A stretch of DNA of 64,000 nucleotides from Apostichopus japonicus (Eukaryota; Echinodermata; Holothuroidea; Aspidochirotida; Stichopodidae), in contig NC_092577.1 of NCBI RefSeq assembly GCF_037975245.1, positions 37,006,898 to 37,070,897 on the forward strand, in the 5' to 3' direction. The translations under genes were made by a program, and so were the position numbers. Position 1 is the first letter of the stretch, and every line of letters starts with the position of its first letter. Of this stretch, positions 23,666-36,880 are shown in pieces. Under the pieces are notes generated by a model, which saw nothing but the letters and a program-made list of their open reading frames with translations, was not told the DNA's origin and searched no databases.

Positions 23666-25412
23666 ACATACACTATATTGTTCCTATAAATGCCAGTACT
23701 ACAAATAAAATAGAAACTTTATGGAATCACTGGTTGATTTGTTCATAAATTATGGAACATTTGCTTTGTGACAATGGTCCTCTTGTTCTCTCCCTTCTTT
23801 GTGAGCTAGCTGGCATTAGACATGATCTGTAAATTTGCAAACAAAAGCAAGGTTTCCTCATTAACTTTGAACTGGCAGCAACAGTGTTGAAAGCTGGCAG
23901 TTGTATGTCACCCCTAGCAACATAACTGCCAACGCATAGATACATGCATCCAGTATCTTTTACAGACTTTGTAAATTACATAACTTTGAATGGCTTGAAA
24001 TGCAGCATACATACATCCTTTGTCTACTCAACATTTTGTAAAAATTTAACTATTTAAACTGTATTAATACAAAGCCATTGCAAAATCATTCAGCAACAAT
24101 CCCTATATAGCAATTTCTTTGCACAGGGAGAGTGGGGGAGGGGGAGGGGTACCTTGTCAGAAGCCACATTGCCTTGTTTCACCAGGGATCAGATCTTATT
24201 CAATTCCCTCTGGAAAAGAGCAAAACATTCTCTGGCTAGAATGTGATTAAAACCAGTGACCTCGCTGACACAAGCCCAAAGTATAGGCTTTTTGATACCT
24301 CCAATGTACTGTAACCAATGAACAACAGCATACTTAAAATCAGTCTTATCAAATGAGTCTAGTACCAACCAATGGGTTGCCATATATACATCTGCATAGA
24401 GAACTTACTGTACAAGTTCAAAGTGTATAAATGAGAGACTGCTTATTGTTTTCAGCATGATTTTGCATTCTGTTTTTCAATTAATCTCTTCCTTCCAACT
24501 ACCAATTTCATTAAAATGTCATGTCTCTTTGCTTTACTGCCTTATCAAATTCTCCGTAATGAGATGTTTCCTATGAGATTCCGTGTAATTAATTCTTAAA
24601 AGCCACAATGACTTCCGATCCCTCGGTCTCGTGCAGCCTTCTTAAAGGTTCCTGTATGCCTCCAGATCAAACAGAAAATTGCGTTGTTGCAACTTTATGG
24701 ACGCAAAGCCGCTTAATTTCGTTTTGAGGTAATGATTTCACAGGCCTACCAAAAATCAATAAAGGAAAGAGACTCCCAAGGCTTGGGACATGCATTCCAC
24801 CTCATTTTGAAGCTTTAAAGGACATCTAGCAAAACTGCGCGAGCTCTGTGAGATGTAAGAGCAGGCTACGAGGCTTGCAATGACGTTGAGAGTCGGTTCT
24901 TCCATGCCCAGCTTTGATCTAGTGTACTGATTGTACTGTATTACAGCAGAGACAGTACAATGAGTACTGTACTTGGCATACATGTATACAGTACAGCTGA
25001 ATATACATGGATAGGGCTGGATTTAACTTAATGTGCCAATAAACACTTTAAACTGGCTTATATTACTCATAAGAAGATTTCAATTCATAACAAGTTACAT
25101 CCTTTTAAAGTTGTACTAAATGAGAGGGTCTGATGGGCAAGGAATTAATTATTCCATTTGTTTCTCATTAATTTGTTACTGCTCAGACAGTTTCTAATTT
25201 TAAGTAAAAATTTATACTCATACATACATGTACCAATGGGATTTTAACTAAAAATCCAACTCTATAACTTATTTACATCTGAAACAAAGATCAGTTCTGA
25301 AGTCAGCCAACAGAGAGAGGGTATGAGATCCAATATTTAGGCTTGGGAACTCTGATTTCTTGATAGAATTCATATGAGAATACTTTATGAATAACTGTGG
25401 ACAAGATATCAA

Positions 25413-25600
25413 GTATGAGTAAAATTAAGTTGGCCTGACGTTTCGATCCTAGCAGGATCTTCTTCAAAGGCTAAATGACAAGTAACAGTAACAGAAGGGA
25501 CAAAAAAACGCACAGAAATACAGACAGGTTAATGAGCATTGTAAACACAAAGAGAGAGATGTAAGGGGATTAGTAGATAAGGGATGGAGAGAAGAAAGAA
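25413..25600. repeat. Dispersed repeat, 'cctgacgtttcgatcctagc' family, copy 2
   Basis: It shares 'cctgacgtttcgatcctagc', 'aggatcttcttc', 'acagacaggttaatgagc' and 'ggattagtagataagggatg' with the copy at 45988-46165. A shorter relative lies at 21675-21750. It is a dispersed family without coding capacity. Confidence 0.7.
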
Positions 25601-25899
25601 AGAAACCAACAGGAAGAATGAGGTAGGAGATAAACAGTGGAGGGACAAAGAGAGGATTAAGGGAAGGGGGTAGGGAATAAACGAACTTGCAAAATTGTGA
25701 GTGGGACCACGGATTGAAAGTCGGCAATAACACGGATCGCAAAGTCAGTAATTACAAAGTCCTGTATTGTGGTTCGATTCATCCAACATGGCAGCATACA
25801 GAAACATGTTACTACAAGCCGAAGCTAAAGTGAATTAACCAGATCACACTGTATCCAAAGTCTATGCATGCAAAGTTCTTCAATACCACCCTCATTATC

Positions 25900-26345
25900 T
25901 TTTGGAAACATTTCATACTGTAGTGTTGATTCTATACTGTACTATGCTTCAATACACTAGTACTCAGTGTTAGCAGTATGGATATATCCTGTATCAGGTT
26001 GAAGGAACTGTTCATACTGTAGTGTTGATTCTATACTGTACAATGTATTCATGTCAAGCTTCAATACACTAGTACTCAGTGTTAGCAGTATGGATATATC
26101 CTGTATCAGGTTGAAGGAACACTTCATACTGTAGTGTTGATTCTATACTGTACAATGTATTCATGTCAAGCTCAATACACTAGTACTCAGTGTTAGCAGT
26201 ATGGATATATCCTGTATCAGGTTGAAGGAACACTTCATACTGTAGTGTTGATTCTATACTGTACTATGCTTCAATACACTAGTACTCAGTGTTAGCAGTA
26301 TGGATATATCCTGTATCAGGTTGAAGGAACTGTTCATACTGTCAG
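25900..26345. repeat. Tandem repeat, ~105-111-bp unit, four copies
   Basis: Copies are marked by 'ggatatatcctgtatcaggt' at about 25979, 26090, 26201 and 26302, with an optional 'caatgtattcatgtcaagct' segment. Confidence 0.9.
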
Positions 26346-26504
26346 AACAAGTGCTTTGAAGCATGATATATAGGAAGATGGTATAGAGTAGTATTAGCAT
26401 TAGAAACTCGTTGAATGGCTGATATCTGCACGGCAGTCATGCACACTAACTGTATTGCTGCTGCTAACAAGTGTTGTAAAGTAGTCTGTGTTAACAGCAA
26501 CCGG

Positions 26505-26730
26505 TTGAAACCATTCCACTTCCAACCACAATAGCACAGGCCTAGTAAACTACCAAACCTTACCGTCAGTAGAGCAAACAGGTTGAAACCATTCCACTTC
26601 CAACCGCAATAGCACAGGCCTAGTAAACTACCAAACCTTACCGTCAGTAGAGCAAACAGGTTGAAACCATTCCACTTCCAACCACAATAGCACAGGCCTA
26701 GTAAACTACCAAACCTTACCGTCAGTTGTC
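26505..26730. repeat. Tandem repeat, 78-bp unit, three copies
   Basis: Units start at 'ccattccacttccaacc' (26511, 26589, 26667). The 26-codon unit makes an open minus-strand frame at 26342-26773, but I see no homology. From 26731 to 27939 there is RIM intron with a G-rich patch at 27655-27690. Confidence 0.9.
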
Positions 26731-27939
26731 TGGATAAATACTTACCTGTGTCCTTGCAACAAATGCGATCCATTCTACCATGTCTAGAAACACAGAGTAA
26801 CCTTTAAGCACATTGTATACTCTTCTAGTGACCAGCCAGCCTACTGGCTTGTACACAAAATACTTTGGAAGGGCTTGGTTTCATGAGGAGGGAGAGAGAC
26901 CAGTCACTAGAAATATATACTACTGTGCTAGGTTACCCAGATTCAAGTAGTGTGAGTGTGCATTTGTAAGTGAGGAGTGAAGTAAATACAGATATACTCA
27001 TACAAAGATTATGGGACTGGAACAAGCTGAAGGTCTACTTACTTTTATCTATCCCAAATCAAAAGAACTCCCTCTCAAAGCACCATTCGCCCAAACTATG
27101 CTCTCCCGTACCCTACTTTGCATTATAATATGCTACACTAGACCGTGCTAAATTTGGAATCTTGCACAGTACACAGTCTTAATATGATGTGAGTAACACT
27201 CAATGTAACAACATTAAATTTGAGAAACAGCTTCTAACTTTGCTTGCTTGTCAAGACAATACATGTTTCTAACTCCAACAAAATTTCATTTATTGCAGTA
27301 CTGTACTGCAGGTGTGTTTTATCTGATCAATGGAAGATATTACCACCACCCACCAGACCTTCTGCCTTGCATGGTTACTCATGGAAGATACCAAACAGAT
27401 GGCTTTGTGCTCTCTAGTGCTATGACTACCAGATGTATTATTTAAAGTCAAAGCCATCATCTCTATCATCATGCCTGGACTATAATGTGTGTAGGCTGAC
27501 AAAAATTTAATTAATGCATGACAGTACTGGTAAGATCCTGAAACCAAGTCAGGTCTGTAGAATATCTCAATTCCATAGTTTGGAATATGAGGTCTGGCTT
27601 CACTACATTGTCCGCATTTGAAGAGAGAGGAGAATAAGAGAGGAAGGAAGAGTGGGAGGTGAAGGGGGTGAAGGGGGTGGGGGAAGGGGAAATATTCCAT
27701 GCATGCAGAATTATCATCTTTTGTCTTTTCTCCTCTTCTAACAGGTTCTGGAACATCCTAACGGTGCAGAGAACTTAAATGATAACATACTACGTACGGT
27801 GGAGAAGAAATTTGCTGTAAAGATACTAATGCCAATGATGCTGTTTTCCTCCATATTGTATAGTAGAGATATATACAGACACAATGATGTACTTACAGTA
27901 ATGCACACCCAATATCAAATCTCATAGTAAGTGAATTAC

Positions 27940-28144
27940 CTTGCTAGATCGTAGCGTCACCCTTCCTCCACATCGGGCACAGGATTTCTTGCCACAGTAG
28001 CTACACGAGTGACCAACGCCATCAGCAAACTTTGTTTTGTGGCATATTTCACAAATAGCACCATTCTGTGAGGTCACCTGCCGAGTTTCATCGTGCTTTG
28101 CCTTGACTGTCTGCTCGTCTTTTGTAATTTCCTCCTTGAGAGCT
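27940..28144 (-). CDS. RIMS: RIM exon 2, coiled helix and first six cysteines of the zinc finger
   Basis: Internal exon encoding the end of codon 62 to residue 130. It follows a polypyrimidine tract and acceptor (TTTTCTTTTCCACCAG) and ends at the donor AAG|GTAATT, phase 0. It carries a charged helix, then ICEICHKTKFADG and CARCGGRVTLRSSK, nearly identical to the FYVE-like zinc finger of vertebrate RIMs. Visible zinc ligands are Cys 93, 96, 109, 112, 117 and 120; the last pair lies in exon 3. In RIM and rabphilin this finger is flanked by helices that bind Rab3-GTP, and it binds the Munc13 C2A domain. The intron upstream begins at once with a 42/45-bp tandem array (28163 onward). The exon is certain by homology; function is inferred from the family. 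Confidence 0.93.
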
Positions 28145-28162
28145 CTGGTGGAAAAGAAAATC

Positions 28163-29455
28163 ATGAAGACATGAAGACAACTGCACGGTTTATATCTAAG
28201 AAATCAACCGTAGAAATGAAGACAACTGCACGGTTTATATCTAAGAAATCAACCACACATGAAGACAACTGCACGGTTTATATCTAAGAAATCAACCATA
28301 GAAATGAAGACAACTGCACGGTTTATATCTAAGAAATCAACCATAGAAATGAAGACAACTGCACGGTTTATATCTAAGAAATCAACCATAGAAATGAAGA
28401 CAACTGCACGGTTTATATCTAAGAAATCAACCATAGAAATGAAGACAACTGCACGGTTTATATCTAAGAAATCAACCATAGAAATGAAGACAACTGCAGG
28501 GTTTATATCTAAGAAATCAACAACACATGAAGACAACTGCACGGTTTATATCTAAGAAATCAACAACACATGAAGACAACTGCAAGGTTTATATCTAAGA
28601 AATCAACCATAGAAATGAAGACAACTGCACGGTTTATATCTAAGAAATCAACCATAGAAATGAAGACAACTGCAGGGTTTATATCTAAGAAATCAACCAT
28701 AGAAATGAAGACAACTGCAGGGTTTATATCTAAGAAATCAACAACACATGAAGACAACTGCACGGTTTATATCTAAGAAATCAACAACACATGAAGACAA
28801 CTGCACGGTTTATATCTAAGAAATCAACAACACATGAAGACAACTGCACGGTTTATATCTAAGAAATCAACCATAGAAATGAAGACAACTGCAGGGTTTA
28901 TATCTAAGAAATCAACAACACATGAAGACAACTGCACGGTTTATATCTAAGAAATCAACCATAGAAATGAAGACAACTGCACGGTTTATATCTAAGAAAT
29001 CAACCATAGAAATGAAGACAACTGCACGGTTTATATCTAAGAAATCAACAACACATGACGACAACTGCACGGTTTATATCTAAGAAATCAACAACACATG
29101 AAGACAACTGCACGGTTTATATCTAAGAAATCAACCATAGAAATGAAGACAACTGCACGGTTTATATCTAAGAAATCAACCACACATGAAGACAACTGCA
29201 CGGTTTATATCTAAGAAATCAACAACACATGAAGACAACTGCACGGTTTATATCTAAGAAATCAACCATAGAAATGAAGACAACTGCACGGTTTATATCT
29301 AAGAAATCAACAACACATGAAGACAACTGCACGGTTTATATGATCTAAGAAATCAACAACACATGAAGACAACTGCACGGTTTATATCTAAGAAATCAAC
29401 CATAGAAATGAAGACAACTGCACGGTTTATATCTAAGAAATCAACCATAGAAATT
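28163..29455. repeat. Minisatellite, mixed 45- and 42-bp units, abutting RIM exon 2
   Basis: About 29 units of 'gaagacaactgcacggttta' plus 'tatctaagaaatcaac', ending in 'catagaaat' (45 bp) or 'aacacat'/'cacacat' (42 bp). On the minus strand each unit contains TTGATTTCTTAG, a splice-acceptor-like sequence. It begins 19 bp beyond the RIM exon 2 acceptor. Confidence 0.96.
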
Positions 29456-29784
29456 CAAAAACTTGCTGGTTTCACTCCTGTCTTTAGATATATACGCTCA
29501 CATGAAAACTCAGCCTACTATAACTATAATTTCAGGGTAATTTGCAATCCAACTATGATCTAATTGGCTAAGAAAATAGACCACAATTAAACAAGTTGCC
29601 CGTTCATGAAGTTGACTAGTCAGTAGAATAATATATGTCATGAACAGGAAGAAACAAAACAAACATCTGGACACCATGTTCAAGTTCAATTCAGTTTAAG
29701 TTAAATGTGTAAATAACAAGGATGGAACAAGTATCAATACAATAGAATGTGGTGGAGAACTGATGAAACTACAGTAGATCCTTA

Positions 29785-30030
29785 GACAAGCATGAAGCAG
29801 CTTCCTTTTACATATGTACATGCCTAGTAGATTGCTGTACAAAGCAAGGTGATACATGTACAAACTTAGGTCTGTAGACAAGCAGCTTCCTTTTACATAT
29901 GTACATGCCTAGTAGATTGCTGCACATACTGTAGCAAGGTGATACATGTACAAACTTACACCTGTAGACAAGCAGCTTCCCTTAACATATGTACATGCCT
30001 AGTAGATTGCTGTACAAAGCAAGGTGATGT
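29785..30030. repeat. Tandem repeat, ~90-bp unit, three copies
   Basis: Copies start near 29785, 29876 and 29966 and share 'acatatgtacatgcctagta' and 'gattgctg'. The sequence from 29456 to 29784 shows nothing else. Confidence 0.85.
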
Positions 30031-30164
30031 AAACCCTTACATAGGCCTTGACTATGTCACAGATTCCTTTATCCTGAGGTAAGGCAGCAATTACAACTTC
30101 AAAAGTAAGGAAATACACAATTTACAATAAGGCATTCCTTAAAGGACACAATTAGGGATCTAGA

Positions 30165-31480
30165 ATAGATAACTGTCACAAACAACTCCCCCCTCCCCTC
30201 CCTGCCCCCAAGCTTCCCACCTCATCCCAGCCAGGGGACACAAACCCAATCATCTTTTGGTCTATGTGATAGAAATAATTGTCACAAACAAGCCCTCTCA
30301 CCCACCACTTCCCACCTCATACCAGCCAGACACAAACCCAATCAACGTAATTGGTCAATGTGATAGAGAGTTCTGTCAAAAATGACTCCTCTCCAAGCCC
30401 CCTCCCCCCCCCACTTCGCACCTCATACCAGCCAGAGAAACAAACCCAATCATCATTATTAGTCTGTGATAGAGATAACTGTCACAAACTCCTCACCCTC
30501 CACCCCCCCAACCCCCACACTTCCTATCTCATACCAGCCAGAGAAACAAACCCAATCATCATAATTGGTCTGTGATAGAGATAACTGTCACAAACTCCTC
30601 ACCCCCCAACCCCCCCCCCAACCCCCACACTTCCTATCTCATACCAGCCAGAGAAACAAACCCAATCATCATTATTAGTCTGTGATAGAGATAACTGTCA
30701 CAAACTCCTCACCCTCCAACCCCCCCCAACCCCCACACTTCCTATCTCATACCAGCCAGAGAAACAAACCCAATCATCATTATTAGTCTGTGATAGAGAT
30801 AACTGTCACAAACTCCTCACCCTCCAACCCCCCCCCAACCCCCACACTTCCTATCTCATACCAGCCAGAGAAACAAACCCAATCATCATAATTGGTCTGT
30901 GATAGAGATAACTGTCACAAACTCCTCACCCTCCAACCCCCCCCAACCCCCACACTTCCTATCTCATACCAGCCAGAGACACAAACCCAATCATCATAAT
31001 TGGTCTGTGATAGAGATAACTGTCACAAACTCCTCACCCTCCAACCCCCCCCCCCAACCCCCATACTTCCTTTCTCATACCAGCCAGAGAAACAAATCCA
31101 ATCATCATAATTGGTCTGTGATAGAGATAAGTGTCACAAACTCCTCACCCTCCAACCCCCCCCCCCAACCCCCACACTTCCTTTCTCATACCAGCCAGAG
31201 AAACAAACCCAATCATCATTATTAGTCTGTGATAGAGATAAGTGTCACAAACTCCTCACCCTCCAACCCCCCCAACCCCCATACTTCCTTTTTCATACCA
31301 GCCAGAGAAACAAACCCAATCATCATAATTGGTCTGTGATAGAGATAAGTGTCACAAACTCCTCACCCTCCAACCCCCCCAACCCCCACACTTCCTTTCT
31401 CATACCAGCCAGAGAAACAAACCCAATCATCATTATTAGTCTGTGATAGAGATAAGTGTCACAAACTCCTGCCCCCCCCC
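30165..31480. repeat. Minisatellite, ~108-bp unit with C-tracts
   Basis: About 12 copies containing 'tctgtgatagagataactgt', 'cacaaactcctcaccctcca', a C-run of 7-10 bases, and 'cataccagccagagaaacaa'. C-run length varies from copy to copy. The left copies (30165-30460) are more diverged. Confidence 0.95.
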
Positions 31481-34400
31481 CCTAAATCCATTTGGGAGAT
31501 ATCACACAGGTTTAGTATAACCTCTAAACACACAAGCTAGGTTGAACACTTGATCAAGTCTAAATATGACATCATCAAGCCACATGTGCTTTGATCCCCC
31601 CCTTCCTCCCCGCCCCCCTCATTTACTACTTGGCAATGTTTATTTTCTGTGATGTAGATCTCTGCTTTGTACTGAACACTCCTCGAATACAGACCACTAT
31701 AGAATATATTCAAGTAATCCTAAAGTAAAATTATTCTCAACTCAACAGTCCAGATAATCCAATTCTACAAAACCCTTCAATTATCAGATCCAGGCCTCGA
31801 AAGTTAAACCACTGTCTGTACGTTAAATAGCTAACTAATATGCCAGTCAATTTTGCGGTTTGCCAGTAGACAGTTAAAACTGGCAATTTTCTGCCAGTAG
31901 ATATTAAGAACTGAAACTTGCTGAGGATCAAGGAATCGGCATGATTTCGGTACCTATAGTAAAATACAGAAGAGCTTTGTATTATTGCTCATTTTCAGCA
32001 AATATTATTTGAGCTGTTATCAAATGGCGGTACAGTAACTTATGTGTTCTGTCATTTAAGAAAATGCCAGTGAGAACTTGATTTTAGCCAGCACGAGTAA
32101 GAGAACCTTCATAACTTTGTACCAATTGGTATCTAAAGTATGAGAGTTCGCACCAAGTAACAGTGGTAAGTGTGCAAATTTCCACAACGGAAGTACAAGT
32201 ATCTGGTAAGTATGCTACAGTAGTCTGCCAGATCTAAACTGCACTACTGACATCAACAGACACAATACAGCAGCACAAATTATAGGCCTATATAACCAGG
32301 AGGCCGGGAGATTCGGGTAAAAACTGGGAGTCTCCTGGTAAAACCAGGAGAGTTGACGGGTCTGCAATACAGCAGTGCTAGAGAGTAAGTTCTTATGGTA
32401 GGCCTATAATTTGTGCTACATCAACAGACACACTACAGCAGTGCTAGAGAGTAAGTTCTTATGGTAGGCCTATAATTTGTGCTACATCAACAGACACACT
32501 ACAGCAGTGCTAGAGAGTAAGTTCTTCTGGTAGGCCTATAATTTGTGCTACAAGATCACACTGACCGCTGTCTCACCTAACACCATATATAGGCCGTCTC
32601 TGCCGGTGTGCATGATAATACTTATAACTTTAGTGCTTAATGGAATATCATCCAACAGTATCTAATAACTACCAGACATCATCATTAGCTATTACTCATG
32701 GCCAGTGACCATGGCAACGGAGCTATTAAATCACACATTTAAGGGGAAAAAATGTATCCCTGGAAATTGCCTTTTTGTCATACTGGAAGTGAGCAACAGT
32801 GGAACATTATTCTGCAAACATTTTATCATGTTGGGAAAAAATATATAAAATAAATAAAAGACATCTAATTCAGAGCAAGTTTTCATCCATGGGGGGGGGG
32901 AAACGCTGATGAAATCATTTAATATGCCTGCCCTCCTTAATGAGTTTATAGATTCAAAGAGGAAGTCACCATCATGTGAAGAGGCAGCAAGTGTCCCACT
33001 TTACATTTGGAGGAAAGAAGAAAAAAGGAACTCACAACAGAGTTCAGTTAATTGACAACTGATGTTTAACTAATTACATATTGTAACGTAGCTGCATCTG
33101 TACTTGTTTGTCATTGTGCAATTTTACCCGTGCAGCAAATGCACTCAGTCAAACACAGGACGTTGATGGCTACAGTGTCCTGCAGCTAGGCTGTGTGGGA
33201 TGTAATCTTTTGAACTGCTTTCATTTTGAGGCAATACTCAATTTACTGTGCCAGGGCAGAACCATCAATTAGTGATGGAAGCCTAAGGACCTAGCACAAC
33301 GGCTAACGATCAGGGAGAGGAAACGCCCACCACTGAGGTGTCGCGCAACCGGTACCTGTACATACAAATACGTACAACGAGGAAGCGGACAAAACACACG
33401 GAGGGAGAGAAACATACAATCGAAAATTGAATGTAAATAAAAGGATACTTATGAGTGCTTCTTGGTACAGCAAGGAAGGAAGGTCTCAGTAGTCGAATTA
33501 TCCAAAGAAGAATTCCAAAAACGCAAAACAGTTGTACTGTATAAATCACAAGCGAGAATTTTACGGAAAAAACATGTGTAGTAACTTCCAGGTGGTAGAT
33601 ACTTAAGGAGGAATTAGTGGGCGTTGCCCAGGGAGTGAGGGCGTAGTGCTAAAACATTTCCAAATGTGTAGTTAAGTAGATAGGAAAGTGCAATTGTGGA
33701 GTGGGAGACAGGTACAAGAGGAACAAAGTAAATCAAATGCACTCAGTCAAACACAGGACGGTGAGGGCTGCAGTGTCCTGCAGCCAGGCTGTGTGGGATG
33801 TAATCTTTGGCACTGCTTTGATTTTGCGGCAGTACTAAATTTACTTGTAACATATTCAGTGGACTGATGTTGAAACATTTTATGATGCTATTCCACAAGA
33901 ATATCCATAACAATGCAGCTCATTAGCATGGCAAAAGTGATTAATTTTAATTTCAAATACAGAATATAACATACAAAATATTCCCAAGTTCTATTTTACA
34001 TGTGACATAATATTATACTGAAATGTTGAGAATTGCATCAAATGTGTGAATTCCTTTCTCCTAAACTATTTTATTGGGTGATCATCTGTAGTACTTTTGA
34101 TAAACTGCAATTCATATCATACAGAAATACTCAGTTGCTACGGTAACACTAACAATCAAATACAAGACACTAATACTGACAATGACTCAGTATCATAGAT
34201 TTAACATTGCTTGGTTCCGAAGCATTGGGGTGTCACTTCTTTTTTTTAACAGGAAGGAGTAAGGACAAAGCTTAGTTAAGCTTAGCTTATGTTACAATAT
34301 GTCATAAGAAATGTGGTAAATGGAAGGTGCTCAGATCATGCAAATGGTGCTATGACTTTGGAAACAATGTTAAAAAGCATGATATGTATTTATGTACTGT

Positions 34401-36690
34401 TCAGTTGGTCGCTAGGATTTTCTTTACATGCTGCCTACCATGTGGGAGGGGGGGATTGAGGCCTTGATTAAGTTATGGTGGGTAGAGTTCCCCCTCCCTC
34501 CCCTGTTCTGAACAAAAATATAAAACCTTTATCGTATGGCAGTGCCACTAGTGAGGTGAAACCTTTTTCTTCCATTCCATCTCATCAAGGTGAACATAAC
34601 ATTGTTTGTAGAAGAATAAATGCCAATCATTGGCTTTGTACTGTAATACAGTATAATGTCTTACTAAAATAAGAACAAAAATATGTAGAAAACATACTTT
34701 ATATGAAGCATATATACCATAGACCTCTATAATACAGTATGTGTGGGAAAGACTAGCCTTGGTTGCACCTGTTACCATTAACAAGCACTAAAGTTGTCAC
34801 AAATCCAGTAAGGTTCAAACAGATGTAAAATAATTCACACGATTCTACCAGATGTGAACAAGTTTACTTGTACGTTGCACCTTAGAAGCATTGACTTTTT
34901 ATTAAGACTGTATTGGCTGTTATTGTTAACTTAACTTACAACTCAAGTGAATAAAATTTTGACTTGATTCAAAATGTAAACCTGGACTACTGAGTGACTA
35001 CATTTAGTATACTTTCAGCCATAATAGAGCTGTGTACAGTACTGTATATAAAGCTCAAAGGACCCCCCCTCCCCCCAAACACACACACACACTGGACAAC
35101 TGCTGAGCATACACTGGATGAACCATGCCCGTCGTTTGTTGAAAAGTCTGCAGTTTTTCTTGTGAACTGATGACGAATTGCAAACTATTAGTCAGGACAA
35201 TGTGACATGTATTTTCCCAAATGGAGCCTGCACGACATCAAACTGGTTACATTCTTGATCAGTAATAGTCGCACACTCTCCAACTACTCAAGACTTTCCA
35301 TGTTATAATGAGTTGGATTGCATTTAGTCAAGGCATACATGTTCAATCACCTTAAAAGGGAATAATGTGCCATACATTATGTTACAAAATGTTGAGTAAC
35401 ACACAGTAAGTCTTACTAATCGGTAGCTCTTGAACAAAAACATCAACCTTGAGGAAACAAATCAAGGTGTGTATAGATCCGTACAGTATTGCAACATACA
35501 GGTATGTAGTACAGTACTGTAGCAATACAGTAGCAAACCAAATGTTGAATTATAACAAGCATTTTCCACAAAAGGACCAGCATGTATAGTACGTACTGTA
35601 TACATACAGTTATAGGTTAGTGTGGGGATATGTGGGCAGACAACAACAACTAACTCCAATAACCCCACCTGCAGTTTGTATCTCCCTCCCCCTCCCACCC
35701 CACCACTCGCCCTTCCTGTCAGCTACTTTATGCAATAGCTGGATACTTAATACACTGTACTAGGTCCCGTATCAGATTGTTTCAGTAAACATTGGTATTC
35801 TCCTCCCTGACTACACTTATGAATTTACAACTCAAGCCTACTCCAGTTCCTTGCAGTGCCAGTTTCATAGTAAACATATATACCTTTAAATTGACCAGTA
35901 AAACACAGTGAGAAAACAATGTTGTAAAAAATGCTGTGATACTGTATATTGCAATTAAGAGCAGGTTATAGTGTACATATTATCAAATACTCAACTTCAT
36001 CTTAGACAATGTAGTTAATCTTTTAATCGGAGAATACAGATTATTGCAGGTACAAAATATATAGGACAACATTGGTACCATACTGTAATGTCTATAGTGC
36101 TCTCTTTATTTTCAAAGCATCCTGGTTTTCTTGTGGTATTTTGAATCAACTTTGTGCTGGTCTATGCTTTCAAGTTTACAATTTGCACAAAATAACAGAC
36201 CTGTGCTAAATAATGGGAGGGGGAGGGGTTGCATTAAAGCAAACTCCTAACAGTTACTAGGTTGTGTGCATTTTATGGGTGGGGCAACTTTCTAAGCTAG
36301 ATTTGGGATTTAACAATAAGAAACCTTGTAGGTGACAGGGTAAATTGTCCTTCAGAAAACAGTGTGGGTGGGATTAATATCAGCCAATAATCATCACCCC
36401 CTCCCCCTCCATCAACCACTCCACTCTGCACCAAATTTAAGTTTGCAATTGGCCTACCCTAGGGCTTTCTCCTATTCTCCAACTGGAATTATCATTCCAA
36501 GCTCTCCGTGACAGAAGCAGTTTCGTGGGGGAACTGGAGAGACTAAATTGACGACATTTTCTTTTTTACTGGGTTCAATTCGGGTTAAGAGAAGGCTAGG
36601 CTCAATACTACCAACAGCATACTTAGCTTAGGCCTTTGGAATACATATTACAGAGGCAGAAATCTCAAGAAGAGTGAAATAAAAATAATT
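31481..36690 (-). other. RIM intron 1, mostly unannotated, with two small duplications
   Basis: It contains three 66-bp copies at about 32360-32560 ('cagcagtgctagagagtaag', 'taggcctataatttgtg'). A ~110-bp direct repeat occurs at 33137-33245 and 33734-33842 ('actcagtcaaacacaggacg'), flanking 490 bp of unremarkable sequence. No gene or RNA was recognised elsewhere. Confidence 0.6.
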
Positions 36691-36695
36691 CTCAC

Positions 36696-36880
36696 TCGAA
36701 GATTCTAGCTTCTTTCACTTCTTCCTGCTGTTGGCGCTGCAGAACGGCTTGGATATGTTCTCTTTCTTCTTCTGTAAGATGACTAAGATCGAGATCAGGT
36801 GGTGGAGGCATGTCAACGGCAGTCGGAGACGAAGTATGGCTCTGTGGCTTCACCGGTTTTGTTGGTCTTGGAGCCGCCAT
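36696..36880 (-). CDS. RIMS: RIM (regulating synaptic membrane exocytosis) exon 1, start codon and N-terminal helix
   Basis: First coding exon of a presynaptic active-zone scaffold of the RIM family, which binds Rab3 and Munc13 through its N-terminus. It encodes residues 1-61 plus two bases of codon 62. The ATG at 36880 sits in a good context (AAGATGGCG). A Pro-rich leader is followed by DLSHLTEEEREHIQAVL (about residues 31-47), which closely matches the start of the Rab-binding helix of vertebrate RIM1/RIM2 as I recall it. The charged helix then runs into VKEARIFE. The donor GA|GTGAGA at 36694-36695 leaves phase 2, and exon 2 begins with the one base needed. The sequence and splice phase are seen directly; the family assignment rests on known RIM features; which RIM paralogue it equals is not resolved. 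Confidence 0.9.

Noticed and set aside
26342-26773. Minus-strand frame with three 26-residue repeats and a nearby strong donor (CACAG|GTAAGT)
   Set aside because: Explained by the 78-bp repeat; no acceptor and no match to RIM, so not accepted as an alternative exon.
28249-28776. Open frames on both strands with 15-residue repeats
   Set aside because: The 45-bp unit is a multiple of three and stop-free in two frames; it lies in a RIM intron.
33310-33549. 79-residue minus-strand frame between two direct repeats
   Set aside because: No domain or exon signals; composition matches random AT-rich sequence.
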